A stretch of 64,000 nucleotides of DNA from OCS116 cluster bacterium AG-390-I16 (GCA_003279705.1 QCGZ01000001.1:1-64000); one strand, 5' to 3'; counted from the stretch's first letter, positions 39,507 to 49,844 are shown. Notes: generated from the letters alone by a model not told the origin. Translations and numbers: made by a program.

Positions 39507-40844
39507 CTATCTATTTTTTGCTACTTTTTGTGTTAAAATTTTATCTGAATAGGGTGATAGCCTCCAACCCTGAGGTGGAGTGATTTCTGGCTCAGGCTTA
39601 GTTCTATCAACTTCATTTCCATTCAAAATAATTGACGAAATTTTTGATTTATCACCAAGTACAGTAATATCGTTCAGAGGATTTTCATCTAATATCAAAA
39701 TATCAGCTAGCATACCATTTTCTAATGTACCAACTTCTCCCTCCATTTTCATTGCTTTAGAAGCGTTTTTTGTAGCGCATACAATCGATTCTAAATTACT
39801 CATGCCAATATCATTAACAAAAACTTCAAGTTCCCTATAATGCCATTCTCCGTATGGTGTCATAGAAAAACCACTTTCAGTTCCGCATAACAATGGAACA
39901 CCTGCATCATGAATTTTTTTAAATATTTCACAATTGTCTACAATTTCTTTTCTAAAAATTTCTTTGTAATCAGATGATGCGCCTATTATTTCACCAAAAT
40001 CTGCTAGATTTGCTTGAAAGGTAAAAGTTGGGACAATTGGAGTTTTGGTTTCGCAAACTAAATCAATTGCTTCTTCATCCATAAATGTTGCATGAAGTAT
40101 CATGTCCATTCCAGCTTTTATACTATCTATAACCCCTTTTGCATTTCTCACATGACCTACAACTGGGATACCTAGGTCATGAGCTAAATCACAAACTAAT
40201 TTTAGCTCATCATATGACCATACAGATATTTCACCTGCTTCCCTTTGATTTGGTATAAGACCTGTAACATGAACTTTAATCCAATCAGCACCATTTTTAA
40301 TTTGACGCCTGACTTCTGTAATTATTTCATCTTTATTTTGTACTATTTGGGCATAGCCCCTGATACCCTCATCAGGAATTAACCTACCAGCGGTTCCACC
40401 TACTGATGTTAATAGAGCATTTCCCCCAACTGACATTCTGGGCCCTTCGACATACCCAGAATTAATTGCATCTCTTAAATCAATGCCAATTTCATGTAAA
40501 CTGTCTGGGTCACAAAACCCAGTAACACCTGCTAACAATACTTTTCGTGCATTATGACCTGATATTATCGCTGCTAAAGCCTGCCTTCTATGAAAAAAAA
40601 GCTCATCATTTGAGGTTGGTTCGTCAAAGCTGATATGACAATGTGCATCGATAATACCTGGCATCACAAATTTTTCGGATGCATCAATTTTTTTTATATC
40701 CTTCTCTTTAGAGAAGTCTTTTGCACTCTCACCAATAGCAATAATTTTATTATCTTCAATAACTATATTGCCAATATATTCTTTAGAACCAGTCCCATCA
40801 ATTATAGTTCCGTTTTCAATAAGAATTTTTTCTTTCATATTCAT
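39507..40844 (-). CDS. Amidohydrolase family protein (imidazolonepropionase-like)
   Basis: MPGIIDAHCHISFD; metal-binding GHVRNAKG; GTESGFS; LENGMLADILILDENPL. Confidence 0.85.
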   Translation of the reverse strand: MNMKEKILIENGTIIDGTGSKEYIGNIVIEDNKIIAIGESAKDFSKEKDIKKIDASEKFVMPGIIDAHCHISFDEPTSNDELFFHRRQALAAIISGHNARKVLLAGVTGFCDPDSLHEIGIDLRDAINSGYVEGPRMSVGGNALLTSVGGTAGRLIPDEGIRGYAQIVQNKDEIITEVRRQIKNGADWIKVHVTGLIPNQREAGEISVWSYDELKLVCDLAHDLGIPVVGHVRNAKGVIDSIKAGMDMILHATFMDEEAIDLVCETKTPIVPTFTFQANLADFGEIIGASSDYKEIFRKEIVDNCEIFKKIHDAGVPLLCGTESGFSMTPYGEWHYRELEVFVNDIGMSNLESIVCATKNASKAMKMEGEVGTLENGMLADILILDENPLNDITVLGDKSKISSIILNGNEVDRTKPEPEITPPQGWRLSPYSDKILTQKVAKNR

Positions 40845-40943
40845 ACCTCTAAGCATTATAATGGATAATACTAATTAAATTCAAAATTTAAATACTAATT
40901 TGTTCTTCAAATTATTATAAATAATAATAAAAGGAAATAAATT

Positions 40944-41576
40944 ATGAAATTTAACACTCAAAATCAATCACTTGGGGTTCTAAGGTCACTTCTTCTTTTG
41001 GTATTAATTATATTCGGAGTATGGATTCTTGATGAAAGAGGTCTTTTAGCAGTTGTATTAGAAGGTGATAAAAGTCAAATATCGACAGTAATAGCTTGTT
41101 TGTGGATTATTTCTTCAATTTATTGGTTATATTTATCAAAAATTATTTCTGATGAAAGAAATTCCTTTGAAAATATGGAATTTAAAAATAAAAAATTATT
41201 GGTTTCTAGATTCTTTAATTCCCTTAAAAAAAATGAAGATAAGGATGTTCTAATTAATGCTTTTGAGTCAGAATTTGAGAAAAAAATTAGCTACGGTGTA
41301 GTTGCTTCTGATGTGGCGCTAAAATTAGGATTGTTAGGAACAATCATAGGATTTATTCTTATGCTAAAACCTATTGCCGATTTAAACAGTACAAGTCCAG
41401 AGGATTTAAAAATGGCATTATCATCGATGAGTTCTGGAATGGCTGTTGCATTATATACTACCTTAACTGGTTTAATTGTTAGTACTTTGCTAAGAATACA
41501 ATTTCACTTTTCAGCAACTTGGATTATTTCTCTTATCAATGATTTAGCTTTTTATACGGAAAATAATTTTGAGTAA
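40944..41576 (+). CDS. MotA/TolQ/ExbB proton-channel-family-like membrane protein
   Basis: LKLGLLGTIIGFILMLKPIADLN...MSSGMAVALYTTLTGLIVSTLLRI matches the MotA/ExbB core. Confidence 0.75.
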   Translation: MKFNTQNQSLGVLRSLLLLVLIIFGVWILDERGLLAVVLEGDKSQISTVIACLWIISSIYWLYLSKIISDERNSFENMEFKNKKLLVSRFFNSLKKNEDKDVLINAFESEFEKKISYGVVASDVALKLGLLGTIIGFILMLKPIADLNSTSPEDLKMALSSMSSGMAVALYTTLTGLIVSTLLRIQFHFSATWIISLINDLAFYTENNFE

Positions 41577-42180
41577 AAAAATTCTTTCAATTGAATCCAG
41601 CAATGGAGATGCATTCACTGATTTATTGTTTAATGCATTATTAGGCTTTGCCTTTATGTTCTTCATCTCATTTGCATTGATTCAAAAACCGCAAGATGGA
41701 GGTAAAATTGACAGTAAGGCAGAGTTTATTATTTCAGCTGAATGGGAAGATCATCACCCAGATGATATTGATTTAATAGTTGAAGATCCGCAAGGTAATA
41801 TAGTTTATTTTCAGAGGCAACAAGCTGGATTAATGCATTTGGATAGGGATGACAGAGGTACGCTAGCAGATAGAATAGTTATTGACGGAGTTGAGATGGA
41901 AAACCCCGCTAATCAAGAAGTAGTTACTATAAGAGGTTATATGAAAGGGGAATATGTTGTTAACTTACTCTATTATAAGTCAAATTTTATTACTCCTTTA
42001 AAAGTAAAGGTAAAGGTTGAAAAAATAAATCCAAGATTAGAGGTAATTTACTTTAATGACTTTTTTTTAAAGAAAACTGGTGATGAAATAACTGCGGTGA
42101 GATTCATTCTAGATGATAAAGGAAATGTTTTAGATTTAAACCAACTTCAAAAACCAATAATCTCTGGAAAGGTAAAGTAA
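41569..42180 (+). CDS. Single-TM protein with extracytoplasmic domain, possible ExbD/MotB-like stator partner
   Basis: DAFTDLLFNALLGFAFMFFISFALI: one N-terminal TM preceded by Asp; gene overlaps the MotA-like ORF; TTG start. Confidence 0.55.
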   Translation: MSKKILSIESSNGDAFTDLLFNALLGFAFMFFISFALIQKPQDGGKIDSKAEFIISAEWEDHHPDDIDLIVEDPQGNIVYFQRQQAGLMHLDRDDRGTLADRIVIDGVEMENPANQEVVTIRGYMKGEYVVNLLYYKSNFITPLKVKVKVEKINPRLEVIYFNDFFLKKTGDEITAVRFILDDKGNVLDLNQLQKPIISGKVK

Positions 42181-42735
42181 ATGAATGAAACAGTTCTTTT
42201 AGGTATTTCGTATGCTCTACTATTTTCTCTATTAGTAAGTTTAAATTTTTTCACAAATTTTTCTTTAAAAACTAAAGTAATTTTAGTTTTTTCTGTTTTA
42301 ATTTTTTCTATAATTTCTTATTCATCAATTAGAGAAATGCAAGGAATTCCATATAGGGATAATAACTTTTCTAATGATGAGAAGCTTTATAAAATTTTAT
42401 GGAGCGGAGTTAACGAACCCAATAAATTGGAAAAAACAAAGGGGGAAATTTTTCTTTTATTAAAGTCTATAGATACTAAAGGTATAGAGGAGGGAGATCC
42501 TAGACTATATGCTGTTGAATACGATCCCTTTCTTTTAGAAAAGATATTGGAAATAAAAAAAATTACAAAAAAAGGTGTTCCGGTTGCTGTAAAGCTTACA
42601 AACTTAGACTTAAAAGTAAAAGATAATGGGAAACTTCCAGACGAATTAGATGGGTTCGATAAATATAATTCTTTATCCGGAGATATTAATATTCAATTAG
42701 AGGAGATTATATCTCCGTCACTCCCAGAAAAATAA
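42181..42735 (+). CDS. Uncharacterised membrane-anchored protein, third gene of MotA-like cassette
   Basis: Two predicted N-terminal TMs then soluble domain; ATG directly after previous stop. Confidence 0.55.
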   Translation: MNETVLLGISYALLFSLLVSLNFFTNFSLKTKVILVFSVLIFSIISYSSIREMQGIPYRDNNFSNDEKLYKILWSGVNEPNKLEKTKGEIFLLLKSIDTKGIEEGDPRLYAVEYDPFLLEKILEIKKITKKGVPVAVKLTNLDLKVKDNGKLPDELDGFDKYNSLSGDINIQLEEIISPSLPEK

Positions 42736-44922
42736 TCAATTACCAATTTGTTTAATTCTATCCTTGGTTGCCCTGTCGATTATATAATTATGAACCTGAT
42801 TAACTTCTTGTTCGGTTAATATAGATGAAAAATTCGCCATACCATTTTCTTCAAGAATTCCTTCAAGAAGAATTTCATTAAATATTTCATGCTTTTCTAT
42901 TGTGAGATGTCTAAGATCTACTATAGATTTTCCCCTTACACCTGCACCATGACATGCGCCACAAAACTGGGCATAAATTTTTTCGCCTTTAAGTAAATCT
43001 TCAGCAGAAGCATTAATAATTGGTTGTTCCGGAATAACACTATTTTTTCTTTCTAGTTTAGGTAATTTAGATTTCCCGTTTAGCTTAAATGATAATAACC
43101 TGCCATTATTCCCATATAATATAGAAGCTATTTCATTATCTAAACCAAAATTATCGCCAACTGAGTTACCTGCACCACCGTCGCCTGCAAGTATAGATAT
43201 ATATTGTTCTCCATCAATCTGATAGGTAATTGGAGGAGCAATCATTCCTGTTTGAATTGCTTTGCTCCAAAGAATATTTCCATTTTCTGAGTCGTAAGCT
43301 ACTAAGTTTCCAGATGAGTTTCCTTGAAAAGTTATACCTGATGAAATTGATAAAGTACCGCCATTCCAAAAATGATTATGAGATACAGACCACTTTGTTT
43401 CTCCCGATATAGGATTAAAAGCTATAATAGCGCCAGTAACTGGAGGAATACCATCCATTTCAGCTGCTGCTTCATTTACATAAAAACTTGTACCCGTATT
43501 GAATGTTCCTGGTTGCATTTTATAGTAGCCTTTTATCGGTACATAAATAGCAGCAACTTCATGTATGGGTATATAAACTAATCCTAATTTTGGGTCATAT
43601 GACATTGCTTGCCAATTATGACCACCGTAACTGCCTGGAAGAACCCATTCAGGTTTAACATTATAGTCTTTATCTTTATTAATTACTGGCCTACCTGTTG
43701 TGAGATCAACATGTGTTGCCCAATTAACAGGTACATAATTATGTGCTCTTAATAATTTTCCATTTTTTCTATTAATTACATAAAAGAAACCATTTTTGGG
43801 TGCTTGCATTAAAACCTTTTTTGTTTCCCCGTCAATATCCATATCCGCAAGCATTATATCTTGAGTTGCGGTAAAGTCCCATTTGTCTTCGGGGGTTGTT
43901 TGGTAATACCAATTCATTTTTCCTGTATCAGCGTTAAGAGCTATTATTGAAGATAAGTATAAATTATCTCCTCCCCCAGGTGATCTGATATCGATATTCC
44001 ATGGTTGTCCATTACCAGTCCCAATGTACAATTGATTAAAATCAGGGTCATATACAATTGAATTCCAAGCAGTTCCGCCTCCACCCATGGTCCACCATTC
44101 ACCATTCCAAGTTTTAGCAGCTGTTTCTAGTTCTGGATGCTCAAAAGGTAAGGATGGATCTCCTGGAATAGTATAAAAACGCCAAATTAATTTACCTGTT
44201 TCTGTATCATATGCTGAAACATATCCTCTTACCCCACCCATATCGGCTCCACCATTACCAATAAAAACTTTATCATTTGCAATTCTTGGCGCACCTGTAA
44301 TTGTGTAATCAAGCTTTCTATCAGATAGTGTATTGATTTCCCAAATTAATTCACCTGTTTGGGCGTCAAGCTTTAAAAGCCTTCCATCTAAAGTCGCTGA
44401 ATATACAAATCCTTTCCATACTGCAACTCCACGATTAACAACATCGCAACAGGCCTTTTTTGACCAAACCCTTGGGACATCTGGATCATAAAACCATTTT
44501 TCTTTACCTGTTTTTGCATCAATAGCGTGGACAATACTCCAAGCGTTAGTGACATACATAACTCCATTATCAACAATAGGAGTTGCCTCTAAACCTCTAG
44601 TTGTATTCATATCAACTGACCATTCAAGTTCAAGATTAGAAATATTCTCCTTATTAATTATAGAAAGTGGAGAAAATCTTTGTTCATTATAATCTCTTCC
44701 ATGGGCTAACCAATTATGAGGTTCATTATCAGCATTAATAATTCTCGACTGATCAATATTTCCAATAATTTCATTAGAAATTTTATTCATATCTTCATTA
44801 TTGTTAATTTGAACATTTCTTTTCAAAAAGTATGAACTTGAAATAATTGATATAGTTAAAATTAATATTAAAATTATATTAATTAATATTGCTGAATTTC
44901 TGTTTAGAGATGGATGCTTCAT
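42736..44922 (-). CDS. PQQ-dependent quinohemoprotein alcohol-dehydrogenase-like protein
   Basis: Vicinal Cys KKACCDVVNRG, WDFTATQDIMLAD, beta-propeller W motifs, C-terminal CGACHG heme motif. Confidence 0.9.
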   Translation of the reverse strand: MKHPSLNRNSAILINIILILILTISIISSSYFLKRNVQINNNEDMNKISNEIIGNIDQSRIINADNEPHNWLAHGRDYNEQRFSPLSIINKENISNLELEWSVDMNTTRGLEATPIVDNGVMYVTNAWSIVHAIDAKTGKEKWFYDPDVPRVWSKKACCDVVNRGVAVWKGFVYSATLDGRLLKLDAQTGELIWEINTLSDRKLDYTITGAPRIANDKVFIGNGGADMGGVRGYVSAYDTETGKLIWRFYTIPGDPSLPFEHPELETAAKTWNGEWWTMGGGGTAWNSIVYDPDFNQLYIGTGNGQPWNIDIRSPGGGDNLYLSSIIALNADTGKMNWYYQTTPEDKWDFTATQDIMLADMDIDGETKKVLMQAPKNGFFYVINRKNGKLLRAHNYVPVNWATHVDLTTGRPVINKDKDYNVKPEWVLPGSYGGHNWQAMSYDPKLGLVYIPIHEVAAIYVPIKGYYKMQPGTFNTGTSFYVNEAAAEMDGIPPVTGAIIAFNPISGETKWSVSHNHFWNGGTLSISSGITFQGNSSGNLVAYDSENGNILWSKAIQTGMIAPPITYQIDGEQYISILAGDGGAGNSVGDNFGLDNEIASILYGNNGRLLSFKLNGKSKLPKLERKNSVIPEQPIINASAEDLLKGEKIYAQFCGACHGAGVRGKSIVDLRHLTIEKHEIFNEILLEGILEENGMANFSSILTEQEVNQVHNYIIDRATKDRIKQIGN

Positions 44923-44942
44923 ATTTGACTTTCTTACTAAAA

Positions 44943-47168
44943 TTATTTTATTGCTTGTTGAATTTTACGGTCATTTTTAGCAGTATCAACTATATAATGA
45001 TAAATGTTATTTACATCATTTTTTGACATGACATCAGAAAAAGCAGTCATTCCAATTTCATTGTAAATTCCATTATATACAATTTCATTAAATAATTCAT
45101 GGCTATCATTACTCATCATTCTTAAGTCAGGTAGTGCTGGCCCTGATCTGACAGCAGTACCATGACAAAATGCACAATATTCACCGTATAATTCCTTTCC
45201 CCTTGATACTTCAAATTCTGTAGAGATTATTTCAGGTTGTTTAGGAATTGTTCTGTCAACAAGATCTAATCTAGGAAGAATTCCTTTTCCGTTTATCTTA
45301 AATGCTAAAAGCCTTCCCTCATTTCCATATTTTAATGAGGCCATATGTTCAGTGTGAAAACCTAGGGTATCTCCACCATGATTGTTTCCTCCACCGGTTC
45401 CAGCAAGAATAACAATATATTGTTCATTTTTAATTTTATAACTAATTGGGGGAGCAATCATACTAGTTTGGATGTCTTTAGACCATAAAATCTCTCCAGT
45501 AGCAGAGTCAAAAGCGTTTAAGAAACCCATACCATTTCCCTGAAAAGTTATACCTGACTTTGTTGATAAAGTTCCTCCATTCCAATGTTGAGGATATTTT
45601 ACTTCCCATTCAGTTTTGCCTGAGATTGGATTGAATGCCTTTAAAGAACCTGTACCAATAGGTGCATCTAATGTAGTGAGAGCTAAATCTAAATATTTTG
45701 CAATTTCAATTCCTGTATTCCATGATTTAGCTTTATATTTTATCTTTCCTGTTTGTTGCCACTCTTCAGTCATTTTATAAATTGTTGTTGATTTTTGTTC
45801 GGGAATAAAAACTAGACCTAATTCTGGGTCAAAAGACATAGCCTGCCAGTTGTGTCCACCAAGGGCCCCAGGGAGTATCCATTGTTTTTCATTAGTATAA
45901 TCTTTTTCTGGATTTTCAACAGGTCTACCTGTTTCCATATCAACATGAGTAGCCCAATTGACTTCGGTATACTTATGAGCTTTTAAAAGCTCTCCATTTT
46001 TTCTATCAATAACATAAAAGAAGCCATTTTTAGGAGCCTGCATGAGAACTTTTCTTTCAACACCATCAACACTCATATCGGCAAGCATTATATCTTGTGT
46101 TGCAGTATAGTCCCAATTATCACCCGGTGTTGTCTGATAATACCATTTCATTTTTCCATTATCTGCATTTAGAGCAACTATCGAAGAAAGAAATAGATTA
46201 TCTCCTCCACCTGGTGATCTAATAACCCTTGTCCATGGAGATCCATTTCCAACACCAATATATAAATTATTAAAATCTGGATCGTAAACTATTGTATTCC
46301 AAACTGTTCCTCCTCCACCAATTTTCCACCATTCTCCTCCCTTCCATGTTTTTGCAGCTTCTTTTAATTCAGAATGTTCAAATGGAAGAGAGGGATTACC
46401 TGGAACTGTATAAAAACGCCAAACTAAATTACCATTATTTGTATCATATGCTGAAACATATCCTCTGACACCATATTCAGCACCACCATTCCCTATAAAG
46501 ATTTTATCATTGGCAATTCTTGGTGCTCCAGTAATAGTGTAGTCTTTGTCTCTGTCTATTAATGTATTTATTTCCCAAATTAATTTACCTGTTCTAGCAT
46601 CAAGTTTAATTAATCTTCCATCAAGACTTGCAAAAAAGACATTACCTTTCCAGACTGCAACACCTCTATTAACAACATCGCAACAAGCTTTTCTTCCCCA
46701 TGATTTTGGAACTAATGGATCATAACTCCAAATTTCTTCACCAGTTTCAGCATTAATTGCATATACAATACTCCATTCACTTGTAAGAAACATAATTCCA
46801 TTATCGACAATAGGTGTTGCCTCTAGCGCCCTAGTACTGTTCATATCAAAAGACCATGCAAGCTCTAAATTTTTAATATTATTTTTATTTATATCTTCAA
46901 GAATTGAATATCTTTGTTCTTCGTAATTTCTCCCATGGGATAACCAATTATTTGGTTCATTATCAGTTTCAATAATCCTTTGGGTATTTATATCGCCTAT
47001 TAAACTTACCTTTTCTTCTTTCGGCATAGGAATATTTTTCTTTATATCTGGTTTGTTTATTGATGCGGTCTTAATTAAAATGCCAAATATAAGAATAAAG
47101 ATTAGAATGATGTTAATAAAAATTGCTGTTTTTTTTCCTAAGCTTGGATGACTCATAATTACCCTCAA
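44943..47168 (-). CDS. PQQ-dependent quinohemoprotein alcohol-dehydrogenase-like protein (tandem paralogue)
   Basis: RKACCDVVNRG, WDYTATQDIMLAD, C-terminal CAFCHG heme motif. Confidence 0.9.
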   Translation of the reverse strand: MRVIMSHPSLGKKTAIFINIILIFILIFGILIKTASINKPDIKKNIPMPKEEKVSLIGDINTQRIIETDNEPNNWLSHGRNYEEQRYSILEDINKNNIKNLELAWSFDMNSTRALEATPIVDNGIMFLTSEWSIVYAINAETGEEIWSYDPLVPKSWGRKACCDVVNRGVAVWKGNVFFASLDGRLIKLDARTGKLIWEINTLIDRDKDYTITGAPRIANDKIFIGNGGAEYGVRGYVSAYDTNNGNLVWRFYTVPGNPSLPFEHSELKEAAKTWKGGEWWKIGGGGTVWNTIVYDPDFNNLYIGVGNGSPWTRVIRSPGGGDNLFLSSIVALNADNGKMKWYYQTTPGDNWDYTATQDIMLADMSVDGVERKVLMQAPKNGFFYVIDRKNGELLKAHKYTEVNWATHVDMETGRPVENPEKDYTNEKQWILPGALGGHNWQAMSFDPELGLVFIPEQKSTTIYKMTEEWQQTGKIKYKAKSWNTGIEIAKYLDLALTTLDAPIGTGSLKAFNPISGKTEWEVKYPQHWNGGTLSTKSGITFQGNGMGFLNAFDSATGEILWSKDIQTSMIAPPISYKIKNEQYIVILAGTGGGNNHGGDTLGFHTEHMASLKYGNEGRLLAFKINGKGILPRLDLVDRTIPKQPEIISTEFEVSRGKELYGEYCAFCHGTAVRSGPALPDLRMMSNDSHELFNEIVYNGIYNEIGMTAFSDVMSKNDVNNIYHYIVDTAKNDRKIQQAIK

Positions 47169-47227
47169 TTATCCCCAAATTCGAGCTAATGCTAGATTAA
47201 ATATTTTTTTAAATCCAGAATAATTTA

Positions 47228-48007
47228 TTAATTTCTAGCAATAAAATTTGGATTTATAAAATTATTTTCCTTAAAACCATATCTAAGTTCTTCACCATTC
47301 AATAAGGTAACATTACCACCCGCCGTTTTTAAAATTGCATGGCCTGCTGCAGTATCCCATTCGCAAGTTGGCGACATACGTGGATATATATGAGCTTCTC
47401 CAGATGCAATTAAACAAAATTTATAAGAAGATCCAACATAGTTGATCTTTTCTATATCATAATCTTTTAAATAATTCTCAATCTCTTTTCCGCTATGTGA
47501 TCTGCTAATTGTGGCGATTAATTTTTTTTGTTTTTGACCACTCACTTTAATTTGTTTAGCTTTTTGAATAGATATTTCATCTTTAGATTTTGTTTCAATG
47601 ATATAGGATTTTTTTTCATCATTAAAAAAGATCTTATTTTTTGCTGGAGCATTTATGAAACCAATTTTTGTGTATCCTTCATTTATAAATGCAATGTTTA
47701 CAGTAAATTCACCATTTTTTTTGATAAACTCTTTTGTTCCATCAAGAGGATCAACAAGAAAAAATCTTTTATCATAATCTGGAATAAATTTATTTGAGTA
47801 AGCTTCTTCTGAAATAATTGGAATGTCTGGAAAAATATTACTCAACTTTTTTAAAATAAATTCTTCAGCATTTTTATCCGCGTTTGTTACAGGTGAATTA
47901 TCTTTTTTATGATTTACTTCAAATTTATTATTATAAATATCCATAATTAATAACCCCGCTTCATAGGAGATTTTAATTAATTCAGATAAAATATTTTGTT
48001 GAAACAT
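47228..48007 (-). CDS. cysQ: 3'(2'),5'-bisphosphate nucleotidase CysQ / inositol monophosphatase family
   Basis: SPVTNADKNAEEFI; ISEEA; FLVDPLDGTKEFI; CEWDTAAGHAIL. Confidence 0.88.
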   Translation of the reverse strand: MFQQNILSELIKISYEAGLLIMDIYNNKFEVNHKKDNSPVTNADKNAEEFILKKLSNIFPDIPIISEEAYSNKFIPDYDKRFFLVDPLDGTKEFIKKNGEFTVNIAFINEGYTKIGFINAPAKNKIFFNDEKKSYIIETKSKDEISIQKAKQIKVSGQKQKKLIATISRSHSGKEIENYLKDYDIEKINYVGSSYKFCLIASGEAHIYPRMSPTCEWDTAAGHAILKTAGGNVTLLNGEELRYGFKENNFINPNFIARN

Positions 48008-48116
48008 AAAAAAATTATAATGAGTAAAAGTAATAAAATAAATTAAATAATTAAAAGTAATATTTTTTAGGCCTTAATTAATTGCATTAATTGAATAATT
48101 TTTATATTTAGTTCTT

Positions 48117-49247
48117 ATGACACCAAAAGTAGACTTAGATATAAAGAATAGGACCAAGAAAGGTCGAGTTGTTGTTGCAATGTCTGGCGGAGTTGACTCT
48201 TCTGTGGCTGCAGCCCTCGTAAAAGCTTCTGGTTATGAGGCTATTGGAATAACACTCCAACTTTACGATGATAGTAATTCTCCAAAAAAGAAGGGATCTT
48301 GTTGTGCTGGTCAAGATATTCATGATGCAAAAAAGGTAGCATCTACCCTAAAGATTCCTCACTATGTTTTAGACTATGAAAAAATTTTTAAAGAAAAAGT
48401 TATAAATGATTTTGCATCATCATATGAAAAAGGTGAGACACCAATACCATGCGTTTTGTGTAACGAAAGAGTTAAGTTTGACGATTTATTCGATGTCGCA
48501 AAAGATTTAAATGCTGATGCATTGGTTACTGGACATTACATTAATTCAGTCGAAGGTAAAAATGGACGTGAAATGTATAGAGCTAAGGACATTGAAAGAG
48601 ATCAAAGTTATTTTCTTTTTAAAACTACAAGAGAGCAGCTTAATTTTTTAAGATTTCCTCTAGGTAACTTTACTAAATCAGAAATTCGTAAAATAGCCGA
48701 AGATATTGGTCTTGAGGTCTCAGAAAAACCCGATAGTCAAGATATATGCTTTGTTCCAGATGGTAACTATAAAAATGTTTTAAAGAAACTTAACCCTAAT
48801 GGTCACATTAGAGGTAAAATCATCTCTAAACAAGGTGAAGTTCTTGCAGAGCATAATGGAATTGTAAATTTTACTATTGGCCAAAGAAGAGGGCTAGGGT
48901 TGGCAGTTGGAGAGCCTTTATATGTTATTGATATAAATCCTGTTTCCTATGAAGTTACTGTTGGTACTAAGGATGATCTGAAAAAAGAAACTATATATAT
49001 TAAGGATATTAATTGGTTAGGAGATGATCAATTTAGCAATAAAATATGTAAAGTTAAGGTAAAAGTTGGTTCAACTCTTGACCTTGAAAATGCTGATATT
49101 ATTACTGAAGGAAACAATATAAGTGTAAAATTAGAATCTGGATTAAAGGAAGGTATTTCCCCAGGTCAAGCTTGCGTTTTTTACGATATTCAAAATAGCT
49201 CAAGGGTTTTAGGTGGTGGATGGATATATGATAATCGCTTACCTTGA
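48117..49247 (+). CDS. mnmA: tRNA-specific 2-thiouridylase
   Basis: VVVAMSGGVDSSVAAAL; PCVLCNERVKF; DSQDICFV; FTIGQRRGLG. Confidence 0.95.
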   Translation: MTPKVDLDIKNRTKKGRVVVAMSGGVDSSVAAALVKASGYEAIGITLQLYDDSNSPKKKGSCCAGQDIHDAKKVASTLKIPHYVLDYEKIFKEKVINDFASSYEKGETPIPCVLCNERVKFDDLFDVAKDLNADALVTGHYINSVEGKNGREMYRAKDIERDQSYFLFKTTREQLNFLRFPLGNFTKSEIRKIAEDIGLEVSEKPDSQDICFVPDGNYKNVLKKLNPNGHIRGKIISKQGEVLAEHNGIVNFTIGQRRGLGLAVGEPLYVIDINPVSYEVTVGTKDDLKKETIYIKDINWLGDDQFSNKICKVKVKVGSTLDLENADIITEGNNISVKLESGLKEGISPGQACVFYDIQNSSRVLGGGWIYDNRLP

Positions 49248-49285
49248 CATCTAGCAATTTACAGCATTAATGGATGAATACTTAT

Positions 49286-49362
49286 GGCGGGGTAGCTCAG
49301 TTGGTTAGAGCAGCGGAATCATAATCCGCGTGTCGGGGGTTCAAATCCCTCCCCCGCTACCA
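49286..49362 (+). tRNA. tRNA-Met (anticodon CAT)
   Basis: GGCGGGGTAGCTCAGTTGGTTAGAGCAGCGGAATCATAATCCGCGTGTCGGGGGTTCAAATCCCTCCCCCGCTACCA; cloverleaf folds, CCA encoded. Confidence 0.95.
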
Positions 49363-49385
49363 TAAGATGGAAAATAGGAGACAAC

Positions 49386-49844
49386 ATGAAGAAGTTAATA
49401 TTTTTATTTTTAATAATAGCCTCGATTTCATTAAATGCTGGCCATCATAAAGTAGGTGAATTATCTAGTGAAGAAATTGTTAAAATGGCTTATTCAACTT
49501 TTGCATCAGGTGATACTGATGCATGGTCAAAATTACACACCGAAGATCTGAAATTTTCTATCTATGGTAAATTACCTCATTCAGGGACTCACATCGGTAC
49601 AGAAGCTACAATAAAAAATGTTTTTGAAGTAATTCCGAAATTCTGGCCTAATTTTAAATTAGAAATTCAAAATATAGACACTGTTAAAACAAAAAGTGGA
49701 AGTACAGTTTATGTTCTTCATAAAATGACTGCTGATAATCTTAATTCTTCAGCTTTGCATATGTTTACACTGAAAAATGGAAAAATTAATTCCTTTTCAG
49801 CTTTTGATGATTACGACTCTATGCGTAAAGCAATGGTTAAATAA
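49386..49844 (+). CDS. Exported SnoaL/NTF2-like domain protein
   Basis: Signal peptide; VKMAYSTFASGDTDAWSKLHTEDLKFSIYGKLPHSGTHIG...VFEVIPKFWPNFKLE. Confidence 0.7.
   Translation: MKKLIFLFLIIASISLNAGHHKVGELSSEEIVKMAYSTFASGDTDAWSKLHTEDLKFSIYGKLPHSGTHIGTEATIKNVFEVIPKFWPNFKLEIQNIDTVKTKSGSTVYVLHKMTADNLNSSALHMFTLKNGKINSFSAFDDYDSMRKAMVK

Noticed and set aside
40944-42735. Calling the cassette a Zorya defence system
   Set aside because: Only the MotA-like component is recognisable; no ZorC/ZorD/ZorE-like helicase or nuclease genes adjacent
42736-47168. Possible XoxF-type lanthanide dehydrogenases
   Set aside because: Position two after the catalytic Asp is Thr in both copies, and C-terminal cytochrome domains indicate quinohemoprotein ADH type
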